Origin: Acinetobacter pittii
Lineage (GTDB): Bacteria; Pseudomonadota; Gammaproteobacteria; Pseudomonadales; Moraxellaceae
Length of the DNA: 64,000 nucleotides
NCBI RefSeq assembly: GCF_034067285.1
Contig: NZ_CP139286.1
Span: 1,364,001-1,428,000, forward strand
Reading direction: 5' to 3'
The notes below the pieces were generated by a model, which had not been told where the DNA came from, ran no database searches, and saw only the letters and a program-made list of their open reading frames with translations. Position 1 is the first letter of the stretch. Each line of letters opens with the position of its first letter. The position numbers were made by a program, and so were the translations under genes. Below are positions 25,886-34,673 of the stretch, in pieces.

Positions 25886-27952
25886 ATGTATCAAGTACTT
25901 GCTAGAAAATACCGTCCACGTAATTTCAATGAGTTAGTGGGGCAAAACCACGTTTCTCGTGCATTAAGCAGTGCATTGGAACGCGGCCGTCTTCACCATG
26001 CTTATTTATTTACAGGAACGCGTGGTGTAGGTAAAACTACAATTGCACGTATTTTAGCCAAGTGTTTGAACTGTGAAACGGGTGTGACTTCTACGCCATG
26101 TGAAGTCTGTGCCACTTGTAAGGCGGTAAATGAAGGCCGCTTTATTGACCTAATCGAAATCGATGCTGCTTCAAGAACAAAAGTAGAAGATACGCGTGAA
26201 CTTTTAGACAACGTTCCTTATGCGCCAACGCAAGGTCGTTTTAAAGTTTACTTGATTGACGAAGTACATATGCTATCGACGCATTCTTTTAATGCGTTAT
26301 TAAAAACACTCGAAGAGCCACCAGAACACGTTAAATTTCTGTTTGCAACCACAGACCCGCAAAAGCTGCCAATTACGGTCATTTCACGTTGTTTGCAATT
26401 TACTCTGCGTCCTTTAGCTGTAGATGAAATTACCAAGCATCTTGGCGCTATTCTTGAAAAAGAACAGATTACTGCTGACCAAGATGCAATTTGGCAAATT
26501 GCCGAATCTGCTCAAGGTTCATTACGTGATGCATTATCTTTAACTGACCAAGCCATTGCTTATGGACAGGGTGCGGTACATCACCAAGATGTTAAAGAAA
26601 TGCTTGGCTTAATTGATCGCACCATTATTTATGATTTGATTTTAGCGATTCATCAGAACCAACGTGAGAAAGTTAGTCAGCTTTTATTGCAATTTAGACA
26701 TCAAGCGCTAGATGTTTCACTGGTGCTGGATCAGTTGATTTCGACATTGCATGAATTGGCAATTTTGCAATATTTGCCTGATTTGAGTTTGAAATATAGC
26801 GATGAAATCAATCGCAAAATCATGCAGCTGTCTAAGCTGATTTCTGCTCAAGATTTGCAGCTTTACTATCAGATCGCGTGTAAAGGACGTTCAGACTTAC
26901 AACTTGCCGTGACGCAAGAGCAAGGTTTTGAAATGTGCGTTTTACGCTTATTGGCATTCCGTCCTTTAGCACCAAATGAAATTGTAGTGTCAGAGCCAGT
27001 TCAGCAAAATGGGCAAGCAGTGGTAGCTTTGAGTCAACAGACTCAGCCCACAGCTCAGGAGATTACTCCAGTAAATACTGTTCAGCCTGTTGAAGTTATT
27101 AGTCAACCCGCTATGGTTGAACCTGAACCTGAACCTGAACCTGAACCTGAACCTGAACCTGAACCACAGTCTAATCAGGATTTAATGGTATTCGACCCAA
27201 ATCATCATGAGCTGATTGGGCTTGAGTCAGCAGCTGTTCAAGAAACAGTTAGTGTTCTGGAAGAAGATTTCATTCCGGTACCAGAGCAAAAGTTAGTACA
27301 AGTTCAGGCAGAGACTCAAGCCAAACAAATTGAATCTGAACCAGCTTTCTCTGCTGAACCTCAAGGTTTGTTTGAATCATCTAGCGCTGAATTTTCCCTT
27401 GGTCAAGATGCACCTATAACTCATGATTTGCCTGCTGAACCTGTTGTTGAACAACAGTCATTGGTGCAGTCTGAAGTTATTGAAACAGTTGCCGTTGTAA
27501 AAGACTCTAGCGTAACTGATAATGAGCAGCTTATGCCTCAAGATATCTTGAAGCTTTCTCCTCAAGTTTTGGAAGGTGAGTGGACACTTGAAAAATGGGA
27601 ATACTGGTTTAGAAATAGTCAACTGTCTCCAGCGGTTCAAGAACTTGCTCAGCATGGTGTGATGACTGGTGAAATTGGTGGCAATACTGTTTTCCATATT
27701 CCTCAAGAATATGAAAATATGCTGACTCAATTACAACAAGGGCTTATTGATGCATTAAATGGACAATGGCCGAATACTCAATTTACAGTTGAATATGGTG
27801 CTTTAAATACATCTACCCCATATACCATTCAAAGTGCACGTAAAGAAAAGGCCTTTCACCGAGCAGCTGAGCTATTACAGCAACAGCCAGTCATTAAGAG
27901 TCTCATAGAAACTTTTGATGGCGAACTGCAAAATATTCAATTAAAGCCTTAA
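25886..27952 (+). CDS. dnaX: DNA polymerase III subunit gamma/tau
   Basis: The 688-aa protein opens with the AAA+ clamp-loader domain: Walker A GTRGVGKTT at residues 44-52, a zinc site with four Cys (CLNCETG...CEVCATC), Walker B LIDEVHML and the Arg finger region TVISRCLQF. Domain III ends near residue 370. A long acidic, Gln/Pro/Glu-rich linker (375-560), including eight Glu-Pro pairs, leads to a C-terminal domain that would bind the polymerase alpha subunit. It is the tau form; I see no clear A-rich slippery site like that of E. coli, so gamma production is not supported. The start has an AAGGAG ribosome binding site. Confidence 0.96.
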   Translation: MYQVLARKYRPRNFNELVGQNHVSRALSSALERGRLHHAYLFTGTRGVGKTTIARILAKCLNCETGVTSTPCEVCATCKAVNEGRFIDLIEIDAASRTKVEDTRELLDNVPYAPTQGRFKVYLIDEVHMLSTHSFNALLKTLEEPPEHVKFLFATTDPQKLPITVISRCLQFTLRPLAVDEITKHLGAILEKEQITADQDAIWQIAESAQGSLRDALSLTDQAIAYGQGAVHHQDVKEMLGLIDRTIIYDLILAIHQNQREKVSQLLLQFRHQALDVSLVLDQLISTLHELAILQYLPDLSLKYSDEINRKIMQLSKLISAQDLQLYYQIACKGRSDLQLAVTQEQGFEMCVLRLLAFRPLAPNEIVVSEPVQQNGQAVVALSQQTQPTAQEITPVNTVQPVEVISQPAMVEPEPEPEPEPEPEPEPQSNQDLMVFDPNHHELIGLESAAVQETVSVLEEDFIPVPEQKLVQVQAETQAKQIESEPAFSAEPQGLFESSSAEFSLGQDAPITHDLPAEPVVEQQSLVQSEVIETVAVVKDSSVTDNEQLMPQDILKLSPQVLEGEWTLEKWEYWFRNSQLSPAVQELAQHGVMTGEIGGNTVFHIPQEYENMLTQLQQGLIDALNGQWPNTQFTVEYGALNTSTPYTIQSARKEKAFHRAAELLQQQPVIKSLIETFDGELQNIQLKP
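27119..27166 (+). repeat. GAACCT hexanucleotide repeat in dnaX
   Basis: Seven exact tandem GAACCT units (27119-27160) and an eighth variant unit GAACCA encode eight Glu-Pro pairs in the linker of tau. Copy changes keep the frame, so length variation between strains is likely. Confidence 0.92.
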
Positions 27953-27973
27953 ATTCATCTAAGTTTTGATCTG

Positions 27974-28013
27974 GTGAAGAATATGAAAATCATAGTATTT
28001 TCATATTCTTCAC
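27974..28013. terminator. Long inverted repeat after dnaX
   Basis: Arms of 17 bp (27974-27990 and 27997-28013) pair perfectly around a CATAGT loop. It starts 22 bases after the dnaX stop. There is no T-run, so termination by this hairpin is plausible but not certain; it may instead protect the 3' end. Confidence 0.6.
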
Positions 28014-28097
28014 TGGATTGAAATATTCAGGTCATGTCACTGTCATTGTACTTTTCTATGTTAGCCATTTTAGATTTTAAATGGATTGTACATAGCA

Positions 28098-28250
28098 ATG
28101 AAAAGGCAATGCACTGGAATAAATTTTTTTAAATATTCATATCTTTTATTAATTGGCGCGATTCTGCTGAGTGGTTGTAACGACTCATCAAATGATAATT
28201 CAAATACGCCAGATACAGGTAAAAAGCCTGTAATGCGCTGTGCTCCATAA
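28098..28250 (+). CDS. Small lipoprotein, 50 aa, upstream of phospholipase C
   Basis: A short frame with a hydrophobic signal (residues about 13-24) and a lipobox LLSG before Cys27. The mature part, 24 residues, is rich in Asn, Asp and Ser and ends with KKPVMRCAP. The ribosome binding site is weak. Its stop lies 26 bases before the phospholipase C start, so the two are probably co-transcribed. It might be a small accessory or anchor for the exported enzyme; that is a guess from position only. Confidence 0.6.
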   Translation: MKRQCTGINFFKYSYLLLIGAILLSGCNDSSNDNSNTPDTGKKPVMRCAP

Positions 28251-28276
28251 ACTTAAATAATAAAAAGAACCTGATC

Positions 28277-30505
28277 ATGATTACACGCCGTAAATTTTTA
28301 AATTACTCTTTAAATATGGGTTTTGGTGCTGCGGCATTGGCAGCTTTCCCATCGAGTATTCAAAAAGCTTTAGCAATTCCTGCAAACAATAAAACAGGCA
28401 CCATTCAGGATGTCGAACACGTTATTATCTTAATGCAGGAAAACCGATCTTTTGACCATTACTTTGGAACATTAAAAGGTGTTCGAGGTTTTGCTGATCG
28501 TTTTACGATTCCTTTGCCCAGTGGCCGTCGTGTCTGGGAGCAGCTTAGAAGTAATGGACAAGTTTTAACACCTTTTCACTTGGATGGAACGGCCAATAAT
28601 GCACAGCGTGCAGATGGGACGCCACATACATGGAATGACAGTCAGTTGGCTTGGGACAATGGGCGTATGGCGAACTGGCCAACCCACAAAACTGATATCT
28701 CCATGGGCTATTTTAAAGAAAAAGAAATTCCATATCAGTTTGCACTTGCGAATGCCTTTACGATTTGTGATGCCTACCATTGCTCTATGCATACAGGAAC
28801 AGATGCAAATCGTTCTTATCATTTGACGGGTACCAATGGTGCAACACCGACCAAGCGTTCATTTGTGAACAATGAGTGGGACTGGATTGATGGCAACCCA
28901 GCGACGGCAGATCGTGGTTATACATGGAAGACCTATGCCGAGCGTTTAGAAGAAGCAGGCATAAACTGGATTTGTTATCAAAATATGCCAGATGAATGGG
29001 GCGATAATATGCTTGGTGCATTTCGTACGTTTAGAAAGGCGAACATTGCATCTGGTTATCCAGTTTCAAGCGGCGGCGAACCGAATAAACCGTATGCCGA
29101 TACGGGTCAAAAGCTACCGTATAAAGCCTATGATGCTGCGACCGATAATGCCAAAAACCCCCTATACAAAGGCATTGCAAATACGTTGCCGGGTAATAAA
29201 CCAGAAGAATATCTTGACGCTTTTAAACGAGACATTCGTGAGGGTAAATTACCGCAAGTTTCTTGGATTAATGCGCCATCAATTTATTGTGAACATCCGG
29301 ATCCTTCAAGCCCAGTTCAAGGGGCATGGTTTATTCAAGAAATTATTGACGCGTTAACTGCGGTGCCTGAAGTCTGGAGTAAAACTGCACTCATTATCAA
29401 TTTCGATGAAAATGATGGTTACTTTGACCATGTGCCATCACCATCAGCGCCATCTCGTCTTAAAAATGGTCAGTACGCTGGAAAATCAACATTAAGCAGT
29501 GCTGATATGCAGGACGAATATTTTGACCATGCTGCACCTGAGGGAAGCCATTCTCAGCCTACACCTGATGGACGAGTTTATGGTCCGGGTCCGCGTGTCC
29601 CGTTATATGTGATTTCTCCATGGAGCCGTGGTGGTTGGGTCAACTCACAAGTTTTTGACCATACCTCTGTACTCATGTTTTTAGAAAAACGTTTTGGAAT
29701 AAAAGAGCCGAATATCAGTCCATATCGCCGTGCAGTGTGTGGTGATTTAACCAGTGCATTTAACTTTAAAACACCAAATGCAGATATTTTACCGCAGCTT
29801 AATGGTAAACAAACCCGTGTGCAGGCAGATGAGTTAAGAGAAAATCAAGAAGCTTTGCCAGCTGTTCCCGTACCGACAGATATTAAGTTGCCGATTCAAC
29901 AGAGTGGCATACGTCTGTCACGTGCGCTACCTTACGAGCTGCATACCAGTGCGCGCTGTAAAGCAGATGGGACGGTACAATTGATATTCTCTAATACGGG
30001 TACGCAAGCAGCGGTTTTCCACGTATATGACAAGCTCAACTTAGACCGTATTCCAAAGCGTTATATTGTAGAGCCGAATAAAACGCTAGATGATGAATGG
30101 GACGCTTTAAAAGATAATTTAGGTCGTTACGACTTATGGGTACTCGGTCCAAATGGCTACCATCGTCATTTTAAAGGAGATACTCAACGTATTGTCGATA
30201 GTGGCGTTAAACCAGAAATTCGAGTGTGTTATGACGTTGCCAACGGTGATGTGTATGTCGAACTCATGAATGAAGGAACTAAGGATACAATATTGACGGT
30301 AAAACCTTGTGCATACCGCCAAGATGCACCGTTACAACTGACCATAAAAGCAGGTCAAGTCGTTAAACAACATTGGGCTTTGGCTGACGTAGGACATTGG
30401 TATGATTTTGAAATCACCAGTCAAAGTGATCCGTATTATTACCGACGTTTTGCTGGTCGAGTTGAGACGGGTGAAGACTCCTTTAGTGATCCTGCAATGA
30501 TATAA
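28277..30505 (+). CDS. plc: Phosphocholine-specific phospholipase C, Tat-exported
   Basis: The 742-aa protein starts with a twin-arginine signal (MITRRKFLNYSL, hydrophobic to about residue 34). The catalytic phosphoesterase domain follows with VEHVIILMQENRSFDHYFGTL near residue 48, and IINFDENDGYFDHV and HTSVLMFLEKRFG later. Two C-terminal beta-domains (about 560-650 and 655-740) match the paired domains of bacterial PlcN/PlcH enzymes. It cleaves phosphatidylcholine and related lipids after export through the Tat system. Acinetobacter species usually have two such genes; which one this is cannot be told here. A strong terminator follows. Confidence 0.93.
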   Translation: MITRRKFLNYSLNMGFGAAALAAFPSSIQKALAIPANNKTGTIQDVEHVIILMQENRSFDHYFGTLKGVRGFADRFTIPLPSGRRVWEQLRSNGQVLTPFHLDGTANNAQRADGTPHTWNDSQLAWDNGRMANWPTHKTDISMGYFKEKEIPYQFALANAFTICDAYHCSMHTGTDANRSYHLTGTNGATPTKRSFVNNEWDWIDGNPATADRGYTWKTYAERLEEAGINWICYQNMPDEWGDNMLGAFRTFRKANIASGYPVSSGGEPNKPYADTGQKLPYKAYDAATDNAKNPLYKGIANTLPGNKPEEYLDAFKRDIREGKLPQVSWINAPSIYCEHPDPSSPVQGAWFIQEIIDALTAVPEVWSKTALIINFDENDGYFDHVPSPSAPSRLKNGQYAGKSTLSSADMQDEYFDHAAPEGSHSQPTPDGRVYGPGPRVPLYVISPWSRGGWVNSQVFDHTSVLMFLEKRFGIKEPNISPYRRAVCGDLTSAFNFKTPNADILPQLNGKQTRVQADELRENQEALPAVPVPTDIKLPIQQSGIRLSRALPYELHTSARCKADGTVQLIFSNTGTQAAVFHVYDKLNLDRIPKRYIVEPNKTLDDEWDALKDNLGRYDLWVLGPNGYHRHFKGDTQRIVDSGVKPEIRVCYDVANGDVYVELMNEGTKDTILTVKPCAYRQDAPLQLTIKAGQVVKQHWALADVGHWYDFEITSQSDPYYYRRFAGRVETGEDSFSDPAMI

Positions 30506-30512
30506 GTAGAGA

Positions 30513-30554
30513 GGGGCAAAAAGAGTAGTTTATTTTCTTTTTGCCCCATTTTTT
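30513..30554. terminator. Bidirectional terminator after plc
   Basis: GGGGCAAAAAGA (30513-30524) pairs with TCTTTTTGCCCC (30536-30547), followed by ATTTTTTA. It lies between convergent genes. Confidence 0.9.
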
Positions 30555-30987
30555 ATAATAAATAACTTTCTAAAACCTCACGAACTGTCTCAGAAATAGG
30601 TACAATTTTACGCGTTTCGCGATCAACAAACACATGAACAAAATGTCCTTGAGCTGACGCTTGGTCTTGACCTTGTTTAAAGATTGCCAATTCATAGCGT
30701 AAAGATGTGGTGCCGATTTTACCAATCGCAACACCCACTTGAATAATTTCTGGAAATGACAATTCCTGATTAAAGCTACAAGCTGAATCGACGACTAACC
30801 CAATTGATTTTGCTTCATGAATATCAAAACCTGTTTTTTGAATCAGTAATGCATTGGCTGCTGTATCAAAATAGCTATAGTAAGTCACATTATTCACATG
30901 ACCATAAATATCGTTATCTGCCCAACGCGTTTGAATGTCTAAAAAGAACTTAAATTGATCACGGTTTTTTAAAACGGGTTTAGTCAT
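30553..30987 (-). CDS. Acyl-CoA thioesterase (4HBT hot-dog family)
   Basis: The 144-aa protein has the 4-hydroxybenzoyl-CoA thioesterase signature TRWADNDIYGHVNNVTYYSYFD, in which the Asp in ADNDIYGHVNN is the usual catalytic residue. The length is that of single-domain YbgC/FadM-type enzymes, which hydrolyse acyl-CoA thioesters in the cytoplasm. Its ATG shares one base with the TGA of the upstream alcohol dehydrogenase gene (TGATG), so the two are translationally coupled. Confidence 0.9.
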   Translation of the reverse strand: MTKPVLKNRDQFKFFLDIQTRWADNDIYGHVNNVTYYSYFDTAANALLIQKTGFDIHEAKSIGLVVDSACSFNQELSFPEIIQVGVAIGKIGTTSLRYELAIFKQGQDQASAQGHFVHVFVDRETRKIVPISETVREVLESYLL

Positions 30988-32150
30988 CAATGAATCGCCT
31001 GATAAATTGCCAAAGCAGCGGCTTCTGTCATGTCACGTGGATTATTTTGTAGTAGGCGGGTTTGCAACATGGCATCTTGAGCAAGTCTAGGTAAGCTAGA
31101 CTCATCAATACCCAGATCTCTAAGTTTTAAAGTCAAACCACTACGGTCTAAATGGTTTTGCATATGATCAATAAACAGATCACATAGACCATCGGTGCTG
31201 CCATTACTATATGGATCTAACCATTGCATAAGCTCTGCATAATATTGTTTAGCATGTGGTGCATTAAATTTTAATACTTCAACCAATACTAAGGCATTGG
31301 TGTGACCATGCGAAAGATGAAAATGTCCACCCAGTGGATAAGCTAAAGCATGTACCGCAGCAACGGGCGAGTTTGCAAATGCCTGACCTGCAAGCATTGA
31401 GCCGAACAGCATATTTTGCCTTGCTTCCAAATCATTGCCGTTCTTAAGAACTTTCGGTAAGTTATGATTTAGTAGCTTGAGTGCATGTTTGGCTAAAATA
31501 TCGGTATATATATTTTTTTTGTGCTTAGAGGTATATGCCTCAATGGCATGCACCATCGCATCAATACCTGTTGCAGCAGTAATATGGGCTGGAAGGTTTT
31601 GAGTAAAGGTTGCATCAAGAATTGCTGTGTCGGCATACAGTACTGGAGAAACAATCCCCATTTTTGTCGTTTCACCAGTAGTCACAATTGAGATTGGCGT
31701 TACTTCTGAGCCAGTACCAGCCGTAGTAGGAATCAAAATAAGCGGAAGGCGAGTTGTGGTGACCTGATTTACACCATACATCTCTTGCAAATGTTGAGTT
31801 TGGTTGGGGTGGGCGAGTAAAGCAATAACTTTTGCAACATCTAAAGAGCTACCACCACCAAAACCAATAATGACATCGACATTTTGCTGTTTTGCATAAT
31901 TGGCTGCATCTAAAACCACTTGTTCTGGTGGGTCAGCCTGCACATCCGCATAAATGACATATTCAATATTGAGGGTATCTAAAATTTGAAGGATGGGACG
32001 GTGTAATTGATTTTTAACCATACCCGCGTCAGTGACCAGCAATAACTTACGGTAAGTTTTTGAGGACAATATATTCTGTAATTCTTGTATAGAGCCTAAG
32101 CCAGAGATGATATTTGGAACAGTTTGAAATTGAAAATGGCTCATATACAT
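30987..32150 (-). CDS. Iron-containing alcohol dehydrogenase
   Basis: A 387-aa group III alcohol dehydrogenase. The dinucleotide domain has VIIGFGGGSSLDVAK and the all-helical domain has the metal-binding His residues in AVHALAYPLGGHFHLSHGHTNALV (read in parts). TTAGTGSEVTPISIV is also typical. Such NAD(P)-dependent, Fe or Zn enzymes oxidise alcohols or reduce aldehydes; the substrate is unknown. I use the ATG at 32150, which follows AAGGAA closely; an ATG six bases later (32144) is nearly as good. The coupled thioesterase suggests that acyl or aldehyde groups are released as acids and alcohols (inference). Confidence 0.9.
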   Translation of the reverse strand: MYMSHFQFQTVPNIISGLGSIQELQNILSSKTYRKLLLVTDAGMVKNQLHRPILQILDTLNIEYVIYADVQADPPEQVVLDAANYAKQQNVDVIIGFGGGSSLDVAKVIALLAHPNQTQHLQEMYGVNQVTTTRLPLILIPTTAGTGSEVTPISIVTTGETTKMGIVSPVLYADTAILDATFTQNLPAHITAATGIDAMVHAIEAYTSKHKKNIYTDILAKHALKLLNHNLPKVLKNGNDLEARQNMLFGSMLAGQAFANSPVAAVHALAYPLGGHFHLSHGHTNALVLVEVLKFNAPHAKQYYAELMQWLDPYSNGSTDGLCDLFIDHMQNHLDRSGLTLKLRDLGIDESSLPRLAQDAMLQTRLLQNNPRDMTEAAALAIYQAIH

Positions 32151-32297
32151 TATTTCCTTATTTTTGAACATTATTGTTGAATGGTTCTATAAGATTCAAG
32201 CTTCAAATAAGTTAGCATAAGACACTTTAAAATAAAGCATTCTCGTAAGGTGATTTTATAGCTCAGCATTTAAACCAGCAAAAGCAAATTTAGAATA

Positions 32298-32338
32298 CAA
32301 AAAACTCCGCTCACTATCGACTAATGGCGGGGTTTTTT
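32298..32338 (+). terminator. Orphan terminator
   Basis: AAAAACTCCGC (about 32300-32310) pairs with GCGGGGTTTTT (32327-32337) with a G-U pair, followed by further T. No plus-strand gene ends before it. Confidence 0.65.
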
Positions 32339-32361
32339 ATTATTAAGTATTTCTGTAATAT
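32333..32361 (+). repeat. Direct repeat copy 1 (29 bp)
   Basis: Shares 27 of 29 bases with 32747-32775, including the shared core TTAAGTATTTCTGTAA. It begins in the T-run of the orphan terminator. The two copies flank one small gene. Confidence 0.75.
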
Positions 32362-32509
32362 GAATTTAATAGTATAAACAAATACGTATTTCCTGTTTTT
32401 AGAGGTTAGATGTCTTTTTCGTTAGGACCATTTCTGGTTGAGAAGGGAAAACAAGGTCTTTTTATTATTAAGAAAAAACATAATTTTTTGAGGTGGAATT
32501 TAAATAGTG

Positions 32510-32740
32510 ATGTACACAATTAGATATGTTCATCGGAACAATACTTACTATATCGCTTCGAACAACGAAGGAAATTTTATTATTCTTGAGTCACTTGACT
32601 CGGAGTTTCGCATGGGGCATCAAATTTCATATGATGGTGAAAAAGTATTTAACCTGACACTAAATGATGAAACAGATGCAGTCATTAAACTGGAGAGTAA
32701 CGAAAAAGGCGCATATGAGTACTTACATTCAGTTAAGTAA
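32510..32740 (+). CDS. Hypothetical protein, 76 aa, between direct repeats
   Basis: An acidic, soluble protein (MYTIRYVHRNNTYYIASNNEGNF...) with alternating short beta-like stretches and no signal peptide or membrane segment. I do not recognise it. The frame opens at GTG 32507, directly followed by ATG 32510; a GAGGTGGA lies rather far upstream, so the true start is uncertain. The gene is bracketed by two copies of a 29-bp direct repeat, with terminators on both sides. Confidence 0.55.
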   Translation: MYTIRYVHRNNTYYIASNNEGNFIILESLDSEFRMGHQISYDGEKVFNLTLNDETDAVIKLESNEKGAYEYLHSVK

Positions 32741-32746
32741 ATAAGC

Positions 32747-32775
32747 TTTTTTATTCTTAAGTATTTCTGTAAGAT
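32747..32775 (+). repeat. Direct repeat copy 2 (29 bp)
   Basis: Differs from 32333-32361 at two positions only (C for A, and G for T). It starts six bases after the stop of the 76-aa gene. Confidence 0.75.
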
Positions 32776-32833
32776 CCCCGAGTTGCTTTAAACAACAATA
32801 AACCTTAATGATCAGCGCAAAAGTCATAAGGGG

Positions 32834-32863
32834 AAAGCCTACTTGAAAAAGTAGGCTTTTTTT
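32834..32863 (+). terminator. Rho-independent terminator
   Basis: AAAGCCTAC (32834-32842) pairs with GTAGGCTTT (32851-32859), then more T. It ends transcripts from the 76-aa gene or from the stretch between. Confidence 0.85.
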
Positions 32864-33111
32864 ATATCGTGTCTCGAGTTCTTTGATATGGCTGAGTCAT
32901 AAGAAAGGATAAAAGATCAGATAGTTTATCGACCGATTTATCAACTTTTAATCTATTGATAAACATTATTTTCCTTTTCAACCCATGTGAGTTTTGACAA
33001 AATGCAACAAGTCACATGGTCAATGCGGTTGTCACAAATTTATAGTTTGTTAAGATTTTGCGTGCACCCAATTTATTTTTATTTAATTCAAAAGTTTGGA
33101 TGTAATTTCTA

Positions 33112-33615
33112 ATGGAAACACAATATAAGGTGTTATGTGTCTGTTTAGGAAATATTTGCCGTTCTCCCACGGCTGAGGTGGTTTTTAGACATTATTGTGA
33201 CGCACATCAACTCAGTGTCATTGTCGATTCAGCTGGAACAAGTAATTATCATCCAAATAAAGCGTCAGATCAGCGCAGTCAGTTGCATGCTAAAAAAAGA
33301 GGCTATGACTTATCGTCTTTACGAGCAAGACAACTTTCAACTCAAGACTTTTTAGAGTTTGATTTGATTTTGGCAATGGATCATCAAAATTTTGAAGATA
33401 TTCATGAAGTACTGCAAAGAGCAGTCTCACAATTTGGCGCTCATCAAATTCGTGCAAAAGTAGCTTTAATGAGTGAGCATGATCCTGAATATCCACAACA
33501 AGCGTTGCCAGATCCTTATTATGGCGGTGCGGATGGCTTTGAACGTGTACTCAATCAATGTGAGTCTAGTAGTTTGGCGTGGGTTAATATTTTAAAAAAA
33601 CAATTGAATGTTTAA
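33112..33615 (+). CDS. Low-molecular-weight protein-tyrosine phosphatase
   Basis: The 167-aa protein has the phosphatase P-loop Cys11-x5-Arg17-Ser (CLGNICRS) and the general-acid motif DPYYGG near residue 133. This is the low-molecular-weight fold. In Acinetobacter a related enzyme (Wzb/Ptp) works with a Wzc kinase in capsule export, but no capsule gene is nearby; this one heads a murB operon and its substrate is unknown. The gene overlaps a possible murB start. Confidence 0.92.
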   Translation: METQYKVLCVCLGNICRSPTAEVVFRHYCDAHQLSVIVDSAGTSNYHPNKASDQRSQLHAKKRGYDLSSLRARQLSTQDFLEFDLILAMDHQNFEDIHEVLQRAVSQFGAHQIRAKVALMSEHDPEYPQQALPDPYYGGADGFERVLNQCESSSLAWVNILKKQLNV

Positions 33616-33634
33616 GAATAGGTTTTTCAACACA

Positions 33635-34669
33635 ATGCAAATTCAGAATCAAGTACAGCTTAAGCCATTCAATACCTTAAGTTTAGATGCAACCGTTTCT
33701 CACTATACTAAAGTTGCCAATATTCACGATATTGAAGAAGCTTTAGATTTTGCAGAGCAGCATCAGTTAAATGTACTTGTATTATCGGGCGGTAGTAATA
33801 TGTTGTTGCCGCAGCAGATTAATGCTTTAGTTATTCATCTTGATATTCAGGGAATTGAAGTTTTATCGAACGATCATGATTTTGTTCGGGTTAAGGTTGG
33901 TGCAGGCCAAGTCTGGCATGATTTTGTTTTATACAGCACTGAGCAAAACTGGTTTGGTTTGCAAAATCTTGCACTTATTCCAGGCTTAGTCGGCGCTTCT
34001 CCCGTACAAAACATTGGGGCTTATGGGGTAGAGGTGGGTGAGTTTATTGAGTCAGTACAAGTGTATGATCGTAAATTAAAACAAACTCAAACAATTTTAG
34101 CGGCTGACTGCCATTTCGCCTACCGCCATAGTATTTTTAAAGATGATCCGAACCGTTACATTATTACGCATGTCACTTTTAAATTACTTAAACAGCCACG
34201 CTTAAAACTTAACTATGGCGATTTGAAACAAGCAGTTGGAGATAATCAGACTGCTGAAAATTTACAGAATCAGGTCATCCATATTCGCCAAAGTAAGCTT
34301 CCTGATCCAAAAGAATATCCAAATGTAGGTAGTTTCTTTAAAAATCCGATTGTTAGTCCTCAAGAGTTTGAGCGCTTAGTCACACAATTCTCAACAATTC
34401 CTCATTATCCTCAAGTGAATGGAAACGTTAAAATTGCAGCAGGATGGTTAATTGATCAGGCAGGTTGGAAAGGGAAGCAACTCGATATGGTGGGGATGTT
34501 CCATAAACAGGCATTAGTTTTGGTGAATTATGCCAATGCATCTCTTACTGATGTAAAGAAAACTTATCAGGCTGTACAACATGATGTTGATCAGCGTTTC
34601 CATATTATGTTAGAACCAGAGCCTGTGCTTTATAACAGTTTAGGTTTAATTGAAAATCATACGGAATAG
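33635..34669 (+). CDS. murB: UDP-N-acetylmuramate dehydrogenase
   Basis: A 344-aa FAD enzyme of peptidoglycan synthesis that reduces UDP-GlcNAc-enolpyruvate with NADPH to UDP-MurNAc in the cytoplasm. Family motifs are [10 protein letters not shown] at the start, [35 protein letters not shown] and [13 protein letters not shown]. It is a type I MurB as in E. coli. The frame opens at 33608 inside the upstream gene, but the ATG at 33635 matches the N-terminus of other MurB proteins. It is second in a four-gene operon with small gaps. Confidence 0.97.
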   Translation: MQIQNQVQLKPFNTLSLDATVSHYTKVANIHDIEEALDFAEQHQLNVLVLSGGSNMLLPQQINALVIHLDIQGIEVLSNDHDFVRVKVGAGQVWHDFVLYSTEQNWFGLQNLALIPGLVGASPVQNIGAYGVEVGEFIESVQVYDRKLKQTQTILAADCHFAYRHSIFKDDPNRYIITHVTFKLLKQPRLKLNYGDLKQAVGDNQTAENLQNQVIHIRQSKLPDPKEYPNVGSFFKNPIVSPQEFERLVTQFSTIPHYPQVNGNVKIAAGWLIDQAGWKGKQLDMVGMFHKQALVLVNYANASLTDVKKTYQAVQHDVDQRFHIMLEPEPVLYNSLGLIENHTE

Positions 34670-34673
34670 TTTT

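Larger units (their letters stand above)
32172..32509. other. Intergenic region with an orphan terminator
   Basis: A 338-bp gap that holds the promoter of the alcohol dehydrogenase operon (leftward), a strong hairpin terminator at 32298-32338 not preceded by any gene on the plus strand, and the first copy of a 29-bp direct repeat. A small RNA ending at the hairpin is possible; I see no clear promoter for it. Confidence 0.5.
32741..33111. other. Intergenic region with repeat copy 2 and a terminator
   Basis: This 371-bp gap holds the second direct-repeat copy, a hairpin terminator at 32834-32863, and about 240 bases of AT-rich DNA that must contain the promoter of the phosphatase-murB operon. 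I could not place that promoter with confidence. No gene is seen. Confidence 0.5.

Noticed and set aside
27119..27166. Short regular repeats that might be a CRISPR array
   Set aside because: The units are 6 bp, contiguous with no spacers, in frame inside dnaX, and encode Glu-Pro pairs.
28992..29357. 121-aa plus-strand frame inside plc
   Set aside because: It lies wholly within the phospholipase gene in another frame and lacks coding features.
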